DNA of 64,000 bases from Kangiellaceae bacterium (GCA_013373015.1 JABXIQ010000028.1:1-64000), one strand, 5' to 3'; counted from the stretch's first letter, positions 1-9,720 are shown. Notes: generated by a model from the letters alone, not told the origin. A program made the numbers and translations.

Positions 1-1252
1 TACCCATACCACCAGCAATCATGATTGGTTTATGGTAGCCGCGAACTTCTTCACCGTATTCGAATTGGAATTTTTCTTCGAAGGTACGGAAATAGCCGTT
101 AACCGCTGGACGTCCAAACTCATTGTTGAAACTAGCGCCACCAATTGGCCCTTCTAACATAATATCTAATGCCGTCACAATACGATCTGGTTTACCATAA
201 TCCGTTTCCCAAGGTTGCTCATAACCTGGAATACGCAAATTGGAAACAGAAAAACCTGTTAAACCAACTTTTGGTTTACCGCCAATACCTGTTGCGCCCT
301 CGTCACGAATTTCACCACCTGAGCCTGTTGAAGCACCTGGATAGGGTGAAATACAGGTTGGATGGTTGTGAGTTTCTACTTTACACAGAACGTGTACAGG
401 CTCTAAATGGTATTGATATTCGTTGGTTTCCGCATTGGCAAAGAAACGATGAGCATTAAAACCCTCGAAAACCGCGGCATTATCTTTATATGCCGATAAA
501 ACACCTTCCGAATTATTGGCATAGGTATTTTTGATCATCTTGAACAAAGACAACTCTTTTTCGATGCCATCAATGGTCCAAGAAGCATTAAAAATCTTAT
601 GGCGACAGTGCTCTGAGTTAGCTTGAGCAAACATCATTAACTCAACATCACTCGGATTACGCCCTAGCTTAGTAAAACTCTCGACTAAGTAATCAATTTC
701 ATCTTCAGCTAGTGCTAAGCCAATTTCGCTATTGGCTACAACCAAAGCTTCGCGACCACCACCAAGAATATCTACATGTGCCAACTGTTTTGGCTGCTCT
801 TGTACAAACAACACTTCTGCTTGGCTATGCTCATCAAGCACCGCTTGTGTCATACGATCATGAATAAGCGCTTTCAAAGCAACTTCATTGTCTTGTTTGA
901 TATCAGCACCAATCAAATAAACAGCAATACCACGTTCAATACGAATGATTTTTTCGAGGCCACAGTTTTGCGCGATATCCGTTGCTTTTGATGACCAAGG
1001 CGAAATGGTTCCTGGGCGCGGCACAACAATCATGCGGCGACCTTGATGCTCACTCGATGGGCGACTTGGGCCATACTCCAATAAGCGCTCTAACACCTTC
1101 AATTCATCGTTAGTCAATTCCGCACTGGTATGTACATAATGTACAAACTCACCATAAACTTCGGACAAACTTGGTTCTAAGGCTTGAGCGTCTTGGGTTA
1201 AACGGGCTTTTTGGAAGTCAGAATAAGCTGGGTTACCGCGTAAAATGAGCAT
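1..1252 (-). CDS. purL: Phosphoribosylformylglycinamidine synthase, N-terminal part (runs off the left edge)
   Basis: Fourth step of de novo purine synthesis: ATP- and glutamine-dependent conversion of FGAR to FGAM in the cytoplasm. The frame reads from an ATG at 1252 ([13 protein letters not shown]...) without a stop to base 1, giving about 417 residues, roughly a third of the usual ~1300-residue single-chain gammaproteobacterial enzyme. Visible family motifs are [13 protein letters not shown], the KVETHNHPT signature of the PurM/PurL ATP-binding fold and [11 protein letters not shown]. The glutaminase domain lies outside the window. It is divergent from mltF, with about 200 bp between the two. 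Identification is firm; only the N-terminal portion can be judged. Confidence 0.96.
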   Translation of the reverse strand, partial: MLILRGNPAYSDFQKARLTQDAQALEPSLSEVYGEFVHYVHTSAELTNDELKVLERLLEYGPSRPSSEHQGRRMIVVPRPGTISPWSSKATDIAQNCGLEKIIRIERGIAVYLIGADIKQDNEVALKALIHDRMTQAVLDEHSQAEVLFVQEQPKQLAHVDILGGGREALVVANSEIGLALAEDEIDYLVESFTKLGRNPSDVELMMFAQANSEHCRHKIFNASWTIDGIEKELSLFKMIKNTYANNSEGVLSAYKDNAAVFEGFNAHRFFANAETNEYQYHLEPVHVLCKVETHNHPTCISPYPGASTGSGGEIRDEGATGIGGKPKVGLTGFSVSNLRIPGYEQPWETDYGKPDRIVTALDIMLEGPIGGASFNNEFGRPAVNGYFRTFEEKFQFEYGEEVRGYHKPIMIAGGMG

Positions 1253-1282
1253 AAAATTCTCTTAACAAGTTAATGGAACGGG

Positions 1283-1294
1283 CTTTCGCGAAAG
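1283..1294. promoter_or_regulatory. Perfect 12-bp palindrome in the purL/mltF promoter gap
   Basis: CTTTCGCGAAAG is a perfect palindrome centred about 37 bp upstream of the purL ATG. Its placement fits a purine-repressor type operator, but it does not match the E. coli PurR box closely, so the regulator is not named. Confidence 0.3.
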
Positions 1295-1458
1295 AGCGCA
1301 AATTTTACTCTAAATGGCTGTTTTTGATAAGCCCTTATGGGGAAAATTACTGAAAATAGATACAAATAATGGCATTTTTTTATTCACTAGATTTGCACTT
1401 TATGACCAGATAAAGCCATAATGAGGCCAAATAACTCTAAGTCTTTGAAATTTAGTTG

Positions 1459-3021
1459 ATGAGTGGCACACAATCGCCAATAAGCGCTGCAAAAGTATCC
1501 TTGTTACAGACTTTGATCAAAGCGATCATCGCTATGCTTGGCTTAGTGCTATTGATTGGTTGTAGCGAGCCACCATTAACTCAACTTGAACAAGTCCAAA
1601 AGCAAGGTTATATCAAGGTTTATACCCGAATAGCACCGACCACTATGTATGTGGGTGAAGACGGATTTACTGGTTTTGAATATGAGCTGGTTAAATTGTT
1701 TGCGGATGATTTAGGCGTTCGAGTGCAAATTGTCACTGAAAATGACATTGCTTACATGCTTGGCGAGATACAACAAGGCCATGCAGATTTCGCTGCTGCA
1801 GGGCTTTCTGTAACAGCCAAGCGTGAACAAACACTTCGTTTTGGCCCGCCCTATCAGCAGATCTCCAGCAAGCTAGTTTATAAACAAGGCAATCGACGCC
1901 CCAGAGACTTTAATCAAGTTGATAAAAAGCTCGCCGTGATGGCCAATAGCTCACACTCAGAAGAGTTACGCAAAATTCAACTAGATTATCCTAAACTCTC
2001 TTGGGTTGAACGCTCCGATGTCACCTCCCAAGATTTACTCGATGAAGTTCTAGCTGAAAACATTGACTACACTATTGCCGACTCCAATGAACTAGACTTG
2101 GCTCGACAAGTTAATTTCGAATTAGCTGTCGCATTTAATATTTCACAACCAGAAAGTTTAGCTTGGGTATTCAAAAAGCAAAAAGATCACAGCTTATACG
2201 CTAAAGCGATTGAGTTTTTCAGCAAAGTTCGCGCAGATGGCACTTTAGATTATTTAATTGAGCGCTATTATGGGCACTTGTCCAAGTTTGATTATGTCGG
2301 CAGTCGCGAATTTTTGCGCGCAATTGATAGCAAACTTCCAACCTTCAAGTCCGACTTCTATGAAGCTGCAGGCAATGATTTAGACTGGCGTTTTCTCGCA
2401 GCCATGGGTTATCAAGAGTCGCACTGGGAACCCGATGCAAAATCACCCACTGGTGTACGTGGTTTGATGATGCTGACGTTAGATACAGCTAAAGATCTCG
2501 GTATTGCTGATCGCACAGACCCCAAGCAAAGTATTTTTGGCGGTGCGGAATATTTTAGAGAAGTAAAGAAAAAGGTGCCCGATCGCATTACCGAACCAGA
2601 TCGAACTTGGTTTGCACTTGCGGGCTATAACGTTGGTTTTGGTCACTTAGAAGATGCTCGCCGTTTAACCGAACAAGCTGGCGAGGATCCCGATAAATGG
2701 CTATCGGTGAAAAAATATTTGCCGTTATTACGCCAAAAGAAATGGTATTCACAAACTCGATACGGTTATGCACGAGGCGATGAGCCTGTTCGTTACGTCA
2801 ATAATATTCGCCGCTATTATCAGGTTTTATTGCAAGTTGAAGAGCCTAAACCAGGGGTTGAAGAACTGTTAGACGAGCATGTTGAAGATACCGTTGAAGA
2901 AGCAAAAATAATTAGTGCGGGCTTAGATGAAGAAAATAATCTTGAACTTGACACTGAAGAAACTGACGAGCAAAAATCAACTGATGAGCAAGATCAGACT
3001 AGCGATCAACAGCAAAACTGA
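1459..3021 (+). CDS. mltF: Membrane-bound lytic murein transglycosylase F
   Basis: Outer-membrane-anchored lytic transglycosylase that cleaves the glycan strands of peptidoglycan. The chosen ATG gives 520 residues; a TTG one codon upstream is possible. Residues about 15-35 form a lipoprotein signal with lipobox LIGC (Cys35). A type-3 solute-binding-like domain follows (about 45-270), then a C-terminal SLT domain with catalytic Glu320 in GYQESHWEP and the later AGYNVGFGH motif. The last ~50 residues are an acidic, low-complexity tail rich in E, D and Q. The two-domain order is diagnostic of MltF. It stands alone, divergent from purL and convergent with the downstream ATPase gene. Confidence 0.93.
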   Translation: MSGTQSPISAAKVSLLQTLIKAIIAMLGLVLLIGCSEPPLTQLEQVQKQGYIKVYTRIAPTTMYVGEDGFTGFEYELVKLFADDLGVRVQIVTENDIAYMLGEIQQGHADFAAAGLSVTAKREQTLRFGPPYQQISSKLVYKQGNRRPRDFNQVDKKLAVMANSSHSEELRKIQLDYPKLSWVERSDVTSQDLLDEVLAENIDYTIADSNELDLARQVNFELAVAFNISQPESLAWVFKKQKDHSLYAKAIEFFSKVRADGTLDYLIERYYGHLSKFDYVGSREFLRAIDSKLPTFKSDFYEAAGNDLDWRFLAAMGYQESHWEPDAKSPTGVRGLMMLTLDTAKDLGIADRTDPKQSIFGGAEYFREVKKKVPDRITEPDRTWFALAGYNVGFGHLEDARRLTEQAGEDPDKWLSVKKYLPLLRQKKWYSQTRYGYARGDEPVRYVNNIRRYYQVLLQVEEPKPGVEELLDEHVEDTVEEAKIISAGLDEENNLELDTEETDEQKSTDEQDQTSDQQQN

Positions 3022-3029
3022 TCGCTAGT
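2998..3029. terminator. Hairpin overlapping the mltF stop codon
   Basis: A perfect 10-bp inverted repeat (ACTAGCGATC ... GATCGCTAGT, 12-nt loop) spans the mltF TGA. It lies between convergent genes and could stop transcription from both sides. No strong T-run follows, so it may only stabilise 3' ends. Confidence 0.4.
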
Positions 3030-3047
3030 AGATTAGTAACTATTAGC

Positions 3048-4820
3048 CTAGCTATTTTCTCGCGGTGAAACTCGCAACACTTCCTCAATAGTAGTGAGCC
3101 CTGCTGCAACCTTAAATGCACCACTAATCCTTAATAGATTCATGCCATCACGAATGGCTTGCTCGCGTAACTGGCGTACTTCAGCCCCGTCATGTACTAA
3201 TGTTTTCAATTCATCTGACACTGTCACCAGCTCATAAATACCTTGCCGCCCTTGATAACCTGTATGACGACAGCGATCGCAGCCCACTGGATGGAAAACC
3301 TTTTCTGGAATTGCAACTTTATTACTCGAACCAACTAACGATTGCCAAGCAACAGGATCGGTATCTTGCTCTTGCTTACAATAGGTACACAAAGTCCTAA
3401 CCAATCGCTGCGCCATTACACCGAGCATAGTGGCGTTTAATAGATAAGGCTCAACGCCAATTTCAACCAACCTTGTCATTGCAGAGGGCGCATCGTTAGT
3501 GTGTAGGGTTGAAATCACTAAGTGGCCAGTTAATGCAGCTTGCACCGCCATTTGAGCCGTTTCACGATCACGAATTTCACCAATCATGATAATATCTGGA
3601 TCTTGACGCAACAAAGCACGCACACCAGAAGCAAAATCTAAATCAATATCATGATGCACCTGCATTTGATTCAGTTTCGGATCAACCATTTCAATGGGAT
3701 CTTCAATAGTACAGACGTTAACTTCAGGTGTTGCAAGCAATTTTAATGACGTATAAAGCGTTGTGGTTTTCCCCGATCCTGTGGGTCCCGTTAATAATAC
3801 GATACCCGTAGGTTGACTAATCAAATCTCGCCAAGTGGACTCGGTTTCAGGCTCTAACCCTAGTTCTGAAAACTTTCGGTCCAATACTGTTGGATCAAAA
3901 ATACGCCCTACAAACTTTTCACCAAACGCTGTAGGTAAAGTTGATAAACGCAGTTCAACTTCCTGACCATCTGGAGTTTTAGTTTTAACTCGCCCATCTA
4001 ATGGCTTACGTCGTTCAGCCAAATCCATACGCCCTAAAATCTTTAATCGTGAAATGACAGCGTGAGTAATATTGGTCGGCAACTCATAAACCTTTTGCAA
4101 CACACCATCAATACGAAAGCGAATGATACCCGCTTGACGACGCGGCTCTATGTGAATATCACTAGCTCTTTGCTTAAACGCATACTGCAATAACCAATCT
4201 ACAATTTGCACAATATGCTGATCATTGGCATCGGATTCTTCACCACTTTTAAGCTCAATCAATTGCTCAAGATTGGTTACACTAGAATCGTTTTGCAGTT
4301 TCGCGTTATTCGCTCCTTTGACCGATGCTGAAAGCAAATAAAACTCTTTTTGGTAGCGCTTAATGGCGGCTGGATTAGCTATCACGGGCACGATGCGCTT
4401 GCGTAAGGCTTGTTCCAAGCCTTCTTTCCAGTTCAAATTCTCAGGATGCAACACGGCAACCTTCACCGACTCTTCATCCTCACTAACCTCAATCGCTAAA
4501 ATTTTATGGCGCTGAGCATAAGCTAAAGACATCACTTGCGTAACCGCATCCACATCAATTTTAAGTGGATCAATTTTAATATAAGGTAACTTATAAATAG
4601 CAGCCACAAAGCGAGTTAATATTTCTTCATCAAGAATTTCTTGGCGCCCGCTTTCATCATTATGGCGAACTAGCGACAGTTCCGCGATTTGCTCTACGGG
4701 ATATAGCTCTTGATCGGCTTGACGTACATGCACACGAGCAGCCTGAAACTGTTCTTCTGAGATCCATTGCGCTTTTTTTAGCAGATCAAGAAGTTGAAAA
4801 CTGGATAATGGTGAGTTCAT
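3048..4820 (-). CDS. GspE/PilB-family secretion or pilus assembly ATPase
   Basis: Hexameric cytoplasmic ATPase of the type II secretion / type IV pilus superfamily, 590 residues. An N-terminal MshEN/GspE_N-like region (about 1-170) precedes the motor domain. Walker A GPTGSGKT is at 345-352, Walker B IIMIGEI at about 410-416 in RQDPDIIMIGEIRD, with a His box TGHLVISTLHTND. Two CxxC pairs (Cys478/481, Cys514/517) form the zinc-binding tetracysteine of GspE, PilB and MshE. No pilin, PilC/GspF platform or secretin gene is nearby, so whether it drives a pilus, a T2SS or another assembly machine cannot be told. No gene symbol is assigned for that reason. Confidence 0.85.
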   Translation of the reverse strand: MNSPLSSFQLLDLLKKAQWISEEQFQAARVHVRQADQELYPVEQIAELSLVRHNDESGRQEILDEEILTRFVAAIYKLPYIKIDPLKIDVDAVTQVMSLAYAQRHKILAIEVSEDEESVKVAVLHPENLNWKEGLEQALRKRIVPVIANPAAIKRYQKEFYLLSASVKGANNAKLQNDSSVTNLEQLIELKSGEESDANDQHIVQIVDWLLQYAFKQRASDIHIEPRRQAGIIRFRIDGVLQKVYELPTNITHAVISRLKILGRMDLAERRKPLDGRVKTKTPDGQEVELRLSTLPTAFGEKFVGRIFDPTVLDRKFSELGLEPETESTWRDLISQPTGIVLLTGPTGSGKTTTLYTSLKLLATPEVNVCTIEDPIEMVDPKLNQMQVHHDIDLDFASGVRALLRQDPDIIMIGEIRDRETAQMAVQAALTGHLVISTLHTNDAPSAMTRLVEIGVEPYLLNATMLGVMAQRLVRTLCTYCKQEQDTDPVAWQSLVGSSNKVAIPEKVFHPVGCDRCRHTGYQGRQGIYELVTVSDELKTLVHDGAEVRQLREQAIRDGMNLLRISGAFKVAAGLTTIEEVLRVSPRENS

Positions 4821-4912
4821 TCACTTATAAATTTTTAATCCGATTGAACTCAGATTAAACTAAAATTTACTGAAATTCCAATAGATTAGACTGAACTAAT
4901 CCCCACTAAGCC

Positions 4913-5710
4913 CTAACTCAGGCCTAACACCACTTTGGCATTGGCTGTAGTGGCTTGTGCAATGTCATTAGCTGATTCTTCTCGTAACTCAACCAGAACG
5001 TTGAAATTATCGAAAAGGTGTAGAGGAGTGTTAAATTCTTTTTTACATGTTGAGGGCTTCATATCAGGTGCATCCGTTTCCAAAACAATGTCTTGTAATG
5101 GCAAACTTGCAGCTAATTCGCGCAATTTGACAGCATTGTCATAGGTCATTGCTCCACCAAAACCCAACTTAAAGCCGAAATCTGCATAACGTTTAGCTTG
5201 CTCCTTGCTACCATTAAAAGCATGCACAATACCACCATGCTCAAAATGCAACGTTTTAAGATAGAGAAGTACGTCTTCATGAGCCTTACGGACATGCAAT
5301 ATGAGTGGCAACTTGCTCGATTTTGCAATTTCTAACTGAGCTTTGAACAAAGCTATCTGAACTTTGCGATCAAAATCTTTGTTATAAAAATCCAAGCCGA
5401 TTTCGCCAATAGCAGCCAACGGTTTAATCGCTACTGCCAATTCTAAATCATGTAAATGTTCTTTTTTATGCTCTTTAAGGTACATAGGATGCAAACCCAC
5501 AGCCGCATGCACACCTAGCTTCAAGGCGCTAAGCTGACGAATAAAACGCCATTTTTCCTTAGTCACACCAGGAATTAATACATTTTCAATACCCACTTTG
5601 CGCATTTTTTCCAACAGAGCATCACGATCACGATCAAACTCAGGGAAATCCAAATGACAATGTGTATCAAATAGTTTTATTTCTGGTTGCTTGGCTTTGG
5701 GTTTAAACAT
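4913..5710 (-). CDS. TatD-family metal-dependent hydrolase (DNase-like)
   Basis: 265-residue TIM-barrel hydrolase of the TatD family, metal-dependent enzymes usually with DNase or 3'-5' exonuclease activity. Metal-ligand motifs are all present: DTHCHLDFPEF near the N-terminus, GEIGLDFY, the HVRKAH histidine, HAFNGS and LETDAPDMKP. It sits 29 bp downstream of prfC on the same strand, in a segment resembling the E. coli holD-rimI-prfC-yjjV region, so orthology to YjjV is likely. The exact substrate is not evident from sequence. Confidence 0.88.
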   Translation of the reverse strand: MFKPKAKQPEIKLFDTHCHLDFPEFDRDRDALLEKMRKVGIENVLIPGVTKEKWRFIRQLSALKLGVHAAVGLHPMYLKEHKKEHLHDLELAVAIKPLAAIGEIGLDFYNKDFDRKVQIALFKAQLEIAKSSKLPLILHVRKAHEDVLLYLKTLHFEHGGIVHAFNGSKEQAKRYADFGFKLGFGGAMTYDNAVKLRELAASLPLQDIVLETDAPDMKPSTCKKEFNTPLHLFDNFNVLVELREESANDIAQATTANAKVVLGLS

Positions 5711-5739
5711 CTTATTATTCCAAATAAAGATTTGTTATA

Positions 5740-7317
5740 TTAATGTTCGCGAGTTTCAAAGAAGCGCACATCAGGCCAACGCTCCATGGCCAAATTCAAA
5801 TTAACCTGCGTTGGAGCCAGATAAGTCCAGTTATCACCTCCATCCAATGCTAAGTTATCCGCATTTTTGCGCTTGAACTCTTCAAACATTTTTTCATCAT
5901 CACACTCAACCCAACGCGCTGTTGCTACGCTGACCTGATCGTAAATGCACTCTACTTTATATTCGTTTTTTAAGCGGTGTGCAACCACATCAAATTGCAG
6001 CACACCCACCGCACCCAAAATCAAGTCATTTGAATGTTGCGGACGGAATACTTGGGTAGCACCTTCTTCTGACAATTGTACCAAGCCCTTTAATAAAGCT
6101 TTATTCTTCATGGGATCACGCAAGCGCGCGCGACGGAATAGCTCTGGGGCAAAGTTCGGAATACCTTTGAACTTCAATAACTCGCCTTCGGTAAAGGTAT
6201 CGCCAATTTGAATCGTTCCGTGGTTGTGCAAGCCGATGATATCTCCAGCAAAAGCTTCTTCTAAATGCTCACGATCTCCAGCTAAAAATGTCAAAGCATT
6301 ATTAACCGCAATATCACGACCTAAGCGAACGTGGCGCATCTTCATGCCTTTTTGATATTTACCCGAACAAATGCGCACAAAAGCAATTCGATCTCGATGC
6401 TGAGGATCCATATTAGCTTGGATCTTAAACACGAAGCCACTGAACTTGTCTTCAGTTGCCTCAACTTCGCGCTCCTCTGACTCACGAGGCATGGGACTTG
6501 GCGCCCATTCAACCAAACCATCAAGCATATGATTGACACCAAAGTTACCAAGCGCTGTACCAAAATAAACAGGCGTTAATTTACCCTGTAAAAACTCATC
6601 TAAATCAAATTCATGACTCGCGCCTTGAACCAATTCCAGCTCTTCGCGCAAATCATTGGCTAAAGTCCCTACCGCCTCATCCAACGCCGGATTATTCAAA
6701 CCTTCAATAATTCGCTCTTCTTGAATCCGATGCCCTTGTCCTGACTGATACAAATAACTTTTATCTTCAAGAATATGATAAACGCCCTTAAATTGCTTAC
6801 CCATACCAATAGGCCAAGTAACAGGGGAGCAATTAATCTTCAAGACATCTTCAACTTCATCCAATAGCTCAATGGGGTCGCGTATATCGCGGTCCATCTT
6901 ATTCATGAAAGTAATAATCGGCGTATCCCGCAATCGACAGACTTCCATCAACTTAATGGTTCGCGCCTCAACACCTTTAGCGGCGTCAATCACCATTAAA
7001 GCCGAATCAACGGCAGTCAAAGTACGATAAGTATCTTCTGAGAAGTCTTCGTGACCGGGCGTATCAAGCAGATTGACCGTACGGCCACCATAAGGGAATT
7101 GCATTACCGAGGTGGTCACTGAAATACCACGCTGTTTTTCCAACTCCATCCAGTCAGAAGTCGCATGTTTTCCTCCACGACCTTTAACCACACCCGCTTC
7201 TTGGATCTGGTTACCGAATAACAACACTTTTTCTGTAATCGTTGTTTTACCCGCATCAGGGTGTGAAATAATCGCAAAAGTACGACGGTTTTCTATCTGA
7301 TCAACTAATTTTGACAT
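5740..7317 (-). CDS. prfC: Peptide chain release factor 3
   Basis: GTPase that removes RF1/RF2 from the ribosome after peptide release. Its 525 residues match the usual ~529. The G domain shows the P-loop SHPDAGKTT, switch [14 protein letters not shown], the base-recognition motif NKMDRD and EF-Tu/EF-G-like strands downstream. RF3-specific features include [15 protein letters not shown] and VGVLQFDVV. It lies between rimI (upstream) and tatD (downstream), probably co-transcribed. Confidence 0.97.
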   Translation of the reverse strand: MSKLVDQIENRRTFAIISHPDAGKTTITEKVLLFGNQIQEAGVVKGRGGKHATSDWMELEKQRGISVTTSVMQFPYGGRTVNLLDTPGHEDFSEDTYRTLTAVDSALMVIDAAKGVEARTIKLMEVCRLRDTPIITFMNKMDRDIRDPIELLDEVEDVLKINCSPVTWPIGMGKQFKGVYHILEDKSYLYQSGQGHRIQEERIIEGLNNPALDEAVGTLANDLREELELVQGASHEFDLDEFLQGKLTPVYFGTALGNFGVNHMLDGLVEWAPSPMPRESEEREVEATEDKFSGFVFKIQANMDPQHRDRIAFVRICSGKYQKGMKMRHVRLGRDIAVNNALTFLAGDREHLEEAFAGDIIGLHNHGTIQIGDTFTEGELLKFKGIPNFAPELFRRARLRDPMKNKALLKGLVQLSEEGATQVFRPQHSNDLILGAVGVLQFDVVAHRLKNEYKVECIYDQVSVATARWVECDDEKMFEEFKRKNADNLALDGGDNWTYLAPTQVNLNLAMERWPDVRFFETREH

Positions 7318-7362
7318 AGAGATTTAACAGTAATTTAGGGCTTTGAAATAAAATTGCGGCAA

Positions 7363-7809
7363 TTATAAAGGTTTTTCCATCACAATGGCATCTTCTCGAC
7401 CATTTTCATTCTTATAATATCTTTTGCGCAGACCAATCTGCTCGAAGCCTTGCTGTAAATAAAAGTCGATAGCTCTTTGGTTGCCCGCTCGAACTTCCAA
7501 GATAGTCTTTACCATCCCTCTTTCTTTGCAAGCTAGGTACATGGCCTTCATTAACTCTTGTGCCAAGCCATGCCCTTGTAACTTTGGGTTAACAGCAATA
7601 TTCATCAAATGACATTCGTCGTACAGATAGTTGAATATGCAATAGCCTTCAATTTGCTCTTCAAACTCTAATACTAAGCTCGGATAATTACTATCAAGAC
7701 AGCTTTGGTGCAAGCTATCGGACCAAGGAATGGAATAAGCTAATTGTTCAATTTGACAAACTCGAGCAAGATCCTGTTGATTTAAAGGTCGGATCGAGTG
7801 GTTATTCAT
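7363..7809 (-). CDS. rimI: Ribosomal protein S18 alanine N-acetyltransferase
   Basis: GNAT acetyltransferase of 148 residues, the typical RimI length. The acetyl-CoA loop is LQGHGLAQELM (motif A, R/QxxGxG/A type), with NIAVNPKLQG before it and EVRAGNQRAIDFYLQQGF after it, the last being a RimI hallmark. RimI acetylates the N-terminal alanine of S18. The gene follows a holD-like gene, as in E. coli, which supports the assignment; relaxed substrate range is known for RimI relatives. Confidence 0.9.
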   Translation of the reverse strand: MNNHSIRPLNQQDLARVCQIEQLAYSIPWSDSLHQSCLDSNYPSLVLEFEEQIEGYCIFNYLYDECHLMNIAVNPKLQGHGLAQELMKAMYLACKERGMVKTILEVRAGNQRAIDFYLQQGFEQIGLRKRYYKNENGREDAIVMEKPL

Positions 7810-7839
7810 GAATGGTTGTTGAGCTTAATCAGCAATGTT

Positions 7840-8346
7840 TTAGTTGCTAACTTTTACAGCAAGCTCTTGAAAAAACTGCCACCAAGCCTTTTTTGACTGT
7901 GGTTCAGCTAAAGATAAAACAGGACTTTGAAGATGCTCAACTGACTCACTTTGCGAAACCATCGCAAGCAGCTCACTATCAGCCACAACCACAGCTTGCT
8001 TGAACTCTTGTAAAGACTGACCTTGTTCAGAAACTTGAACCAACGCCATTGGAAGCTGTGTTCCAGTCCATTGCAGCCAAGCATTTTGCAGTTGTTGAAA
8101 ATCTTTACTAGCCTGTTGCAGATTAAGCTTATCGCTAATCACCAATAGATGCGAAGCAGCATTATTTTCAATAACAGATGTAACTTGAATTACAACAGGA
8201 CTGGCTTGAGTTTGTGATGAAATAAGCTGTGTTGAAGGTTCTGTTGACTGAGGCAAATCTTCTACAACACCATCAGAATGCAAATCACGAGGCGCCCAAA
8301 TTGGCACCCCCATCGCATCTAAATAAGCTCTATTCCAGTCCGTCAT
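7840..8346 (-). CDS. holD: Probable DNA polymerase III psi subunit (HolD-like)
   Basis: 168-residue protein of low overall conservation. The N-terminus (NRAYLDAMGVPIWAPRD) resembles the short conserved segment at the start of psi proteins and of the HolD-like proteins encoded before rimI in other gammaproteobacteria. The middle is a low-complexity linker rich in S, Q and T; the rest may form a small alpha/beta fold ending in an aromatic helix (KKAWWQFFQELA). Psi joins chi to the clamp-loader and to SSB contacts. Position between leuA and rimI is the main evidence, so the call is moderate. Confidence 0.55.
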   Translation of the reverse strand: MTDWNRAYLDAMGVPIWAPRDLHSDGVVEDLPQSTEPSTQLISSQTQASPVVIQVTSVIENNAASHLLVISDKLNLQQASKDFQQLQNAWLQWTGTQLPMALVQVSEQGQSLQEFKQAVVVADSELLAMVSQSESVEHLQSPVLSLAEPQSKKAWWQFFQELAVKVSN

Positions 8347-8369
8347 ACTATTTTTCTTTATAGCCCAGG

Positions 8370-9521
8370 TTATTTAACCAAAGACAATAAGTCTTCGTCT
8401 AAAATATCATGCTTTTTATCAGCTAATTTTTTAAAGGCAATAAAAGCTTCCATCAAGTCATCGTTATTATTGAAGTGATGACCTAATTCTGCCAAATGGC
8501 TCTTAAACGCATTACGGCCAGAATGTTTACCCAAGACCATTTTATTATTGGCCCAGCCCACATCTTCCGCACGCATAATCTCATAGGTTTCACGGTGCTT
8601 CAAAACGCCATCTTGGTGAATACCAGACTCGTGGGCAAAAGCATTATCACCCACAATCGCTTTATTCGGCTGAACCGCAAAACCAGTAATTTTAGAAACC
8701 AATTGCGAAGTTGGAACAATATGACGTGTATCAATATCCACGTCCACATTAAAGTAGTCTGGACGTGTTTTCACCGCCATCACGATTTCTTCTAATGAAG
8801 CGTTACCCGCACGCTCACCTAAACCATTAATGGTACATTCCACCTGACGCGCACCCAATTGAACTGCAGCCAAAGAGTTAGCCACCGCTAAACCCAAGTC
8901 ATTATGACAGTGTACTGAGAAAATCGCTTTATCCGAGTTAGGAATACGCTCAATTAACTGCTTGATCGTGTTGGCGTATTGATCAGGCATGTTATAGCCT
9001 ACGGTATCAGGAATATTGATGGTACGAGCTCCCGCATCAATCACACGCTCAATGATTTTGCACATAAAATCAATTTCAGAGCGCCCTGCATCTTCGCAAG
9101 AGAACTCAACATCATCACACAAATTACGTGCAAAGCTAACTGAGCGGATCGCCTGCTCGATCACATCTTCAGGCTCCATTTGTAGCTTGTACTTCATATG
9201 CAATGGTGAAGTCGCGATAAAAGTATGGATACGGCCAGAATTAGCACCTTTTAACGCATCGCCAGCAGCTTGGATATCTTTCTCCATAGCACGCGATAAC
9301 GAGCAAATGGTACTGTCTTTAATGTTATCAGCAACTAACTTAACCGCCTCAAAGTCACCTGGTGAAGCGATAGCAAAACCAGCTTCTATTACGTCGACCT
9401 TCATTTTTTCCAATTGGCGCGCAATCTCAAGTTTTTCTTCTTTATCCATCGACGCGCCAGGACTTTGCTCACCATCACGCAAAGTTGTATCAAAAATCAC
9501 CAATTTATCTTTTTGGCTCAT
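8370..9521 (-). CDS. leuA: 2-isopropylmalate synthase, short form lacking the regulatory domain
   Basis: First committed step of leucine synthesis: acetyl-CoA plus 2-oxoisovalerate gives 2-isopropylmalate. The catalytic TIM barrel is complete: [15 protein letters not shown] (Arg15, Asp16), [26 protein letters not shown], metal-binding SVHCHNDLG (His204, His206) and [14 protein letters not shown], followed by subdomains containing [10 protein letters not shown]. The protein stops at 383 residues, just after [17 protein letters not shown], whereas typical LeuA has ~500-560 residues with a C-terminal leucine-sensing domain. holD starts 24 bp downstream, so no remnant of that domain remains. Homologous Claisen-type enzymes with other substrates remain possible. 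Confidence 0.85.
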   Translation of the reverse strand: MSQKDKLVIFDTTLRDGEQSPGASMDKEEKLEIARQLEKMKVDVIEAGFAIASPGDFEAVKLVADNIKDSTICSLSRAMEKDIQAAGDALKGANSGRIHTFIATSPLHMKYKLQMEPEDVIEQAIRSVSFARNLCDDVEFSCEDAGRSEIDFMCKIIERVIDAGARTINIPDTVGYNMPDQYANTIKQLIERIPNSDKAIFSVHCHNDLGLAVANSLAAVQLGARQVECTINGLGERAGNASLEEIVMAVKTRPDYFNVDVDIDTRHIVPTSQLVSKITGFAVQPNKAIVGDNAFAHESGIHQDGVLKHRETYEIMRAEDVGWANNKMVLGKHSGRNAFKSHLAELGHHFNNNDDLMEAFIAFKKLADKKHDILDEDLLSLVK

Positions 9522-9566
9522 ATACTTAGCTCTCCATCAGTGGCGCATTGAAAACCTTCAAACACA

Positions 9567-9635
9567 CCAAAACTGGTCATAATTTAACCATTAGTCAATA
9601 TATCCCCATAGGATACCAAATATTACCAGTTTTGG
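9567..9635. repeat. 11-bp perfect inverted repeat upstream of leuA
   Basis: CCAAAACTGGT at 9567-9577 and its exact reverse complement ACCAGTTTTGG at 9625-9635 are separated by 47 nt, just upstream of the leuA start. The arms could pair in a leader RNA or be two operator half-sites. No run of leucine codons typical of a classical leader peptide is visible. Confidence 0.5.
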
Positions 9636-9675
9636 ATAAGGTTAGATTTGAGGTAAGACCAAGAATGTCCTTTAG

Positions 9676-9713
9676 TTTATTCATTGGCTTATTGACATAA
9701 GCCAATGAATAAA
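9676..9713. terminator. Perfect 17-bp hairpin downstream of the DUF262 gene
   Basis: Two 17-nt arms (starting TTTATTCATTGG) are exact reverse complements around a TGAC loop. It lies 8 bp beyond the stop of the nuclease gene and upstream of leuA. No long T-run follows on either strand, so its strength as an intrinsic terminator is uncertain. Confidence 0.6.
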
Positions 9714-9720
9714 GCACAAC
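9711..9720. repeat. Left copy of a 10-bp direct repeat flanking the DUF262-HNH gene
   Basis: AAAGCACAAC directly abuts the stop of the nuclease gene and is repeated in the same orientation at 11341-11350, where it is one arm of the fadE terminator. It may mark an insertion junction. Confidence 0.55.

Noticed and set aside
3048-4820. Calling the orphan ATPase mshE or pilB
   Set aside because: The N-terminal region and motor are common to several systems, and no neighbouring pilus or T2SS gene supports a specific symbol.
8347-8370. Frameshift truncating leuA
   Set aside because: Only 23 bp separate the leuA stop from the next gene, and holD-like coding follows in good frame, so no lost regulatory domain is hidden here.
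9462-9580. Leucine leader peptide upstream of leuA
   Set aside because: The only small frame (about 20 codons from an ATG near 9580) has no run of Leu codons and overlaps the leuA start.
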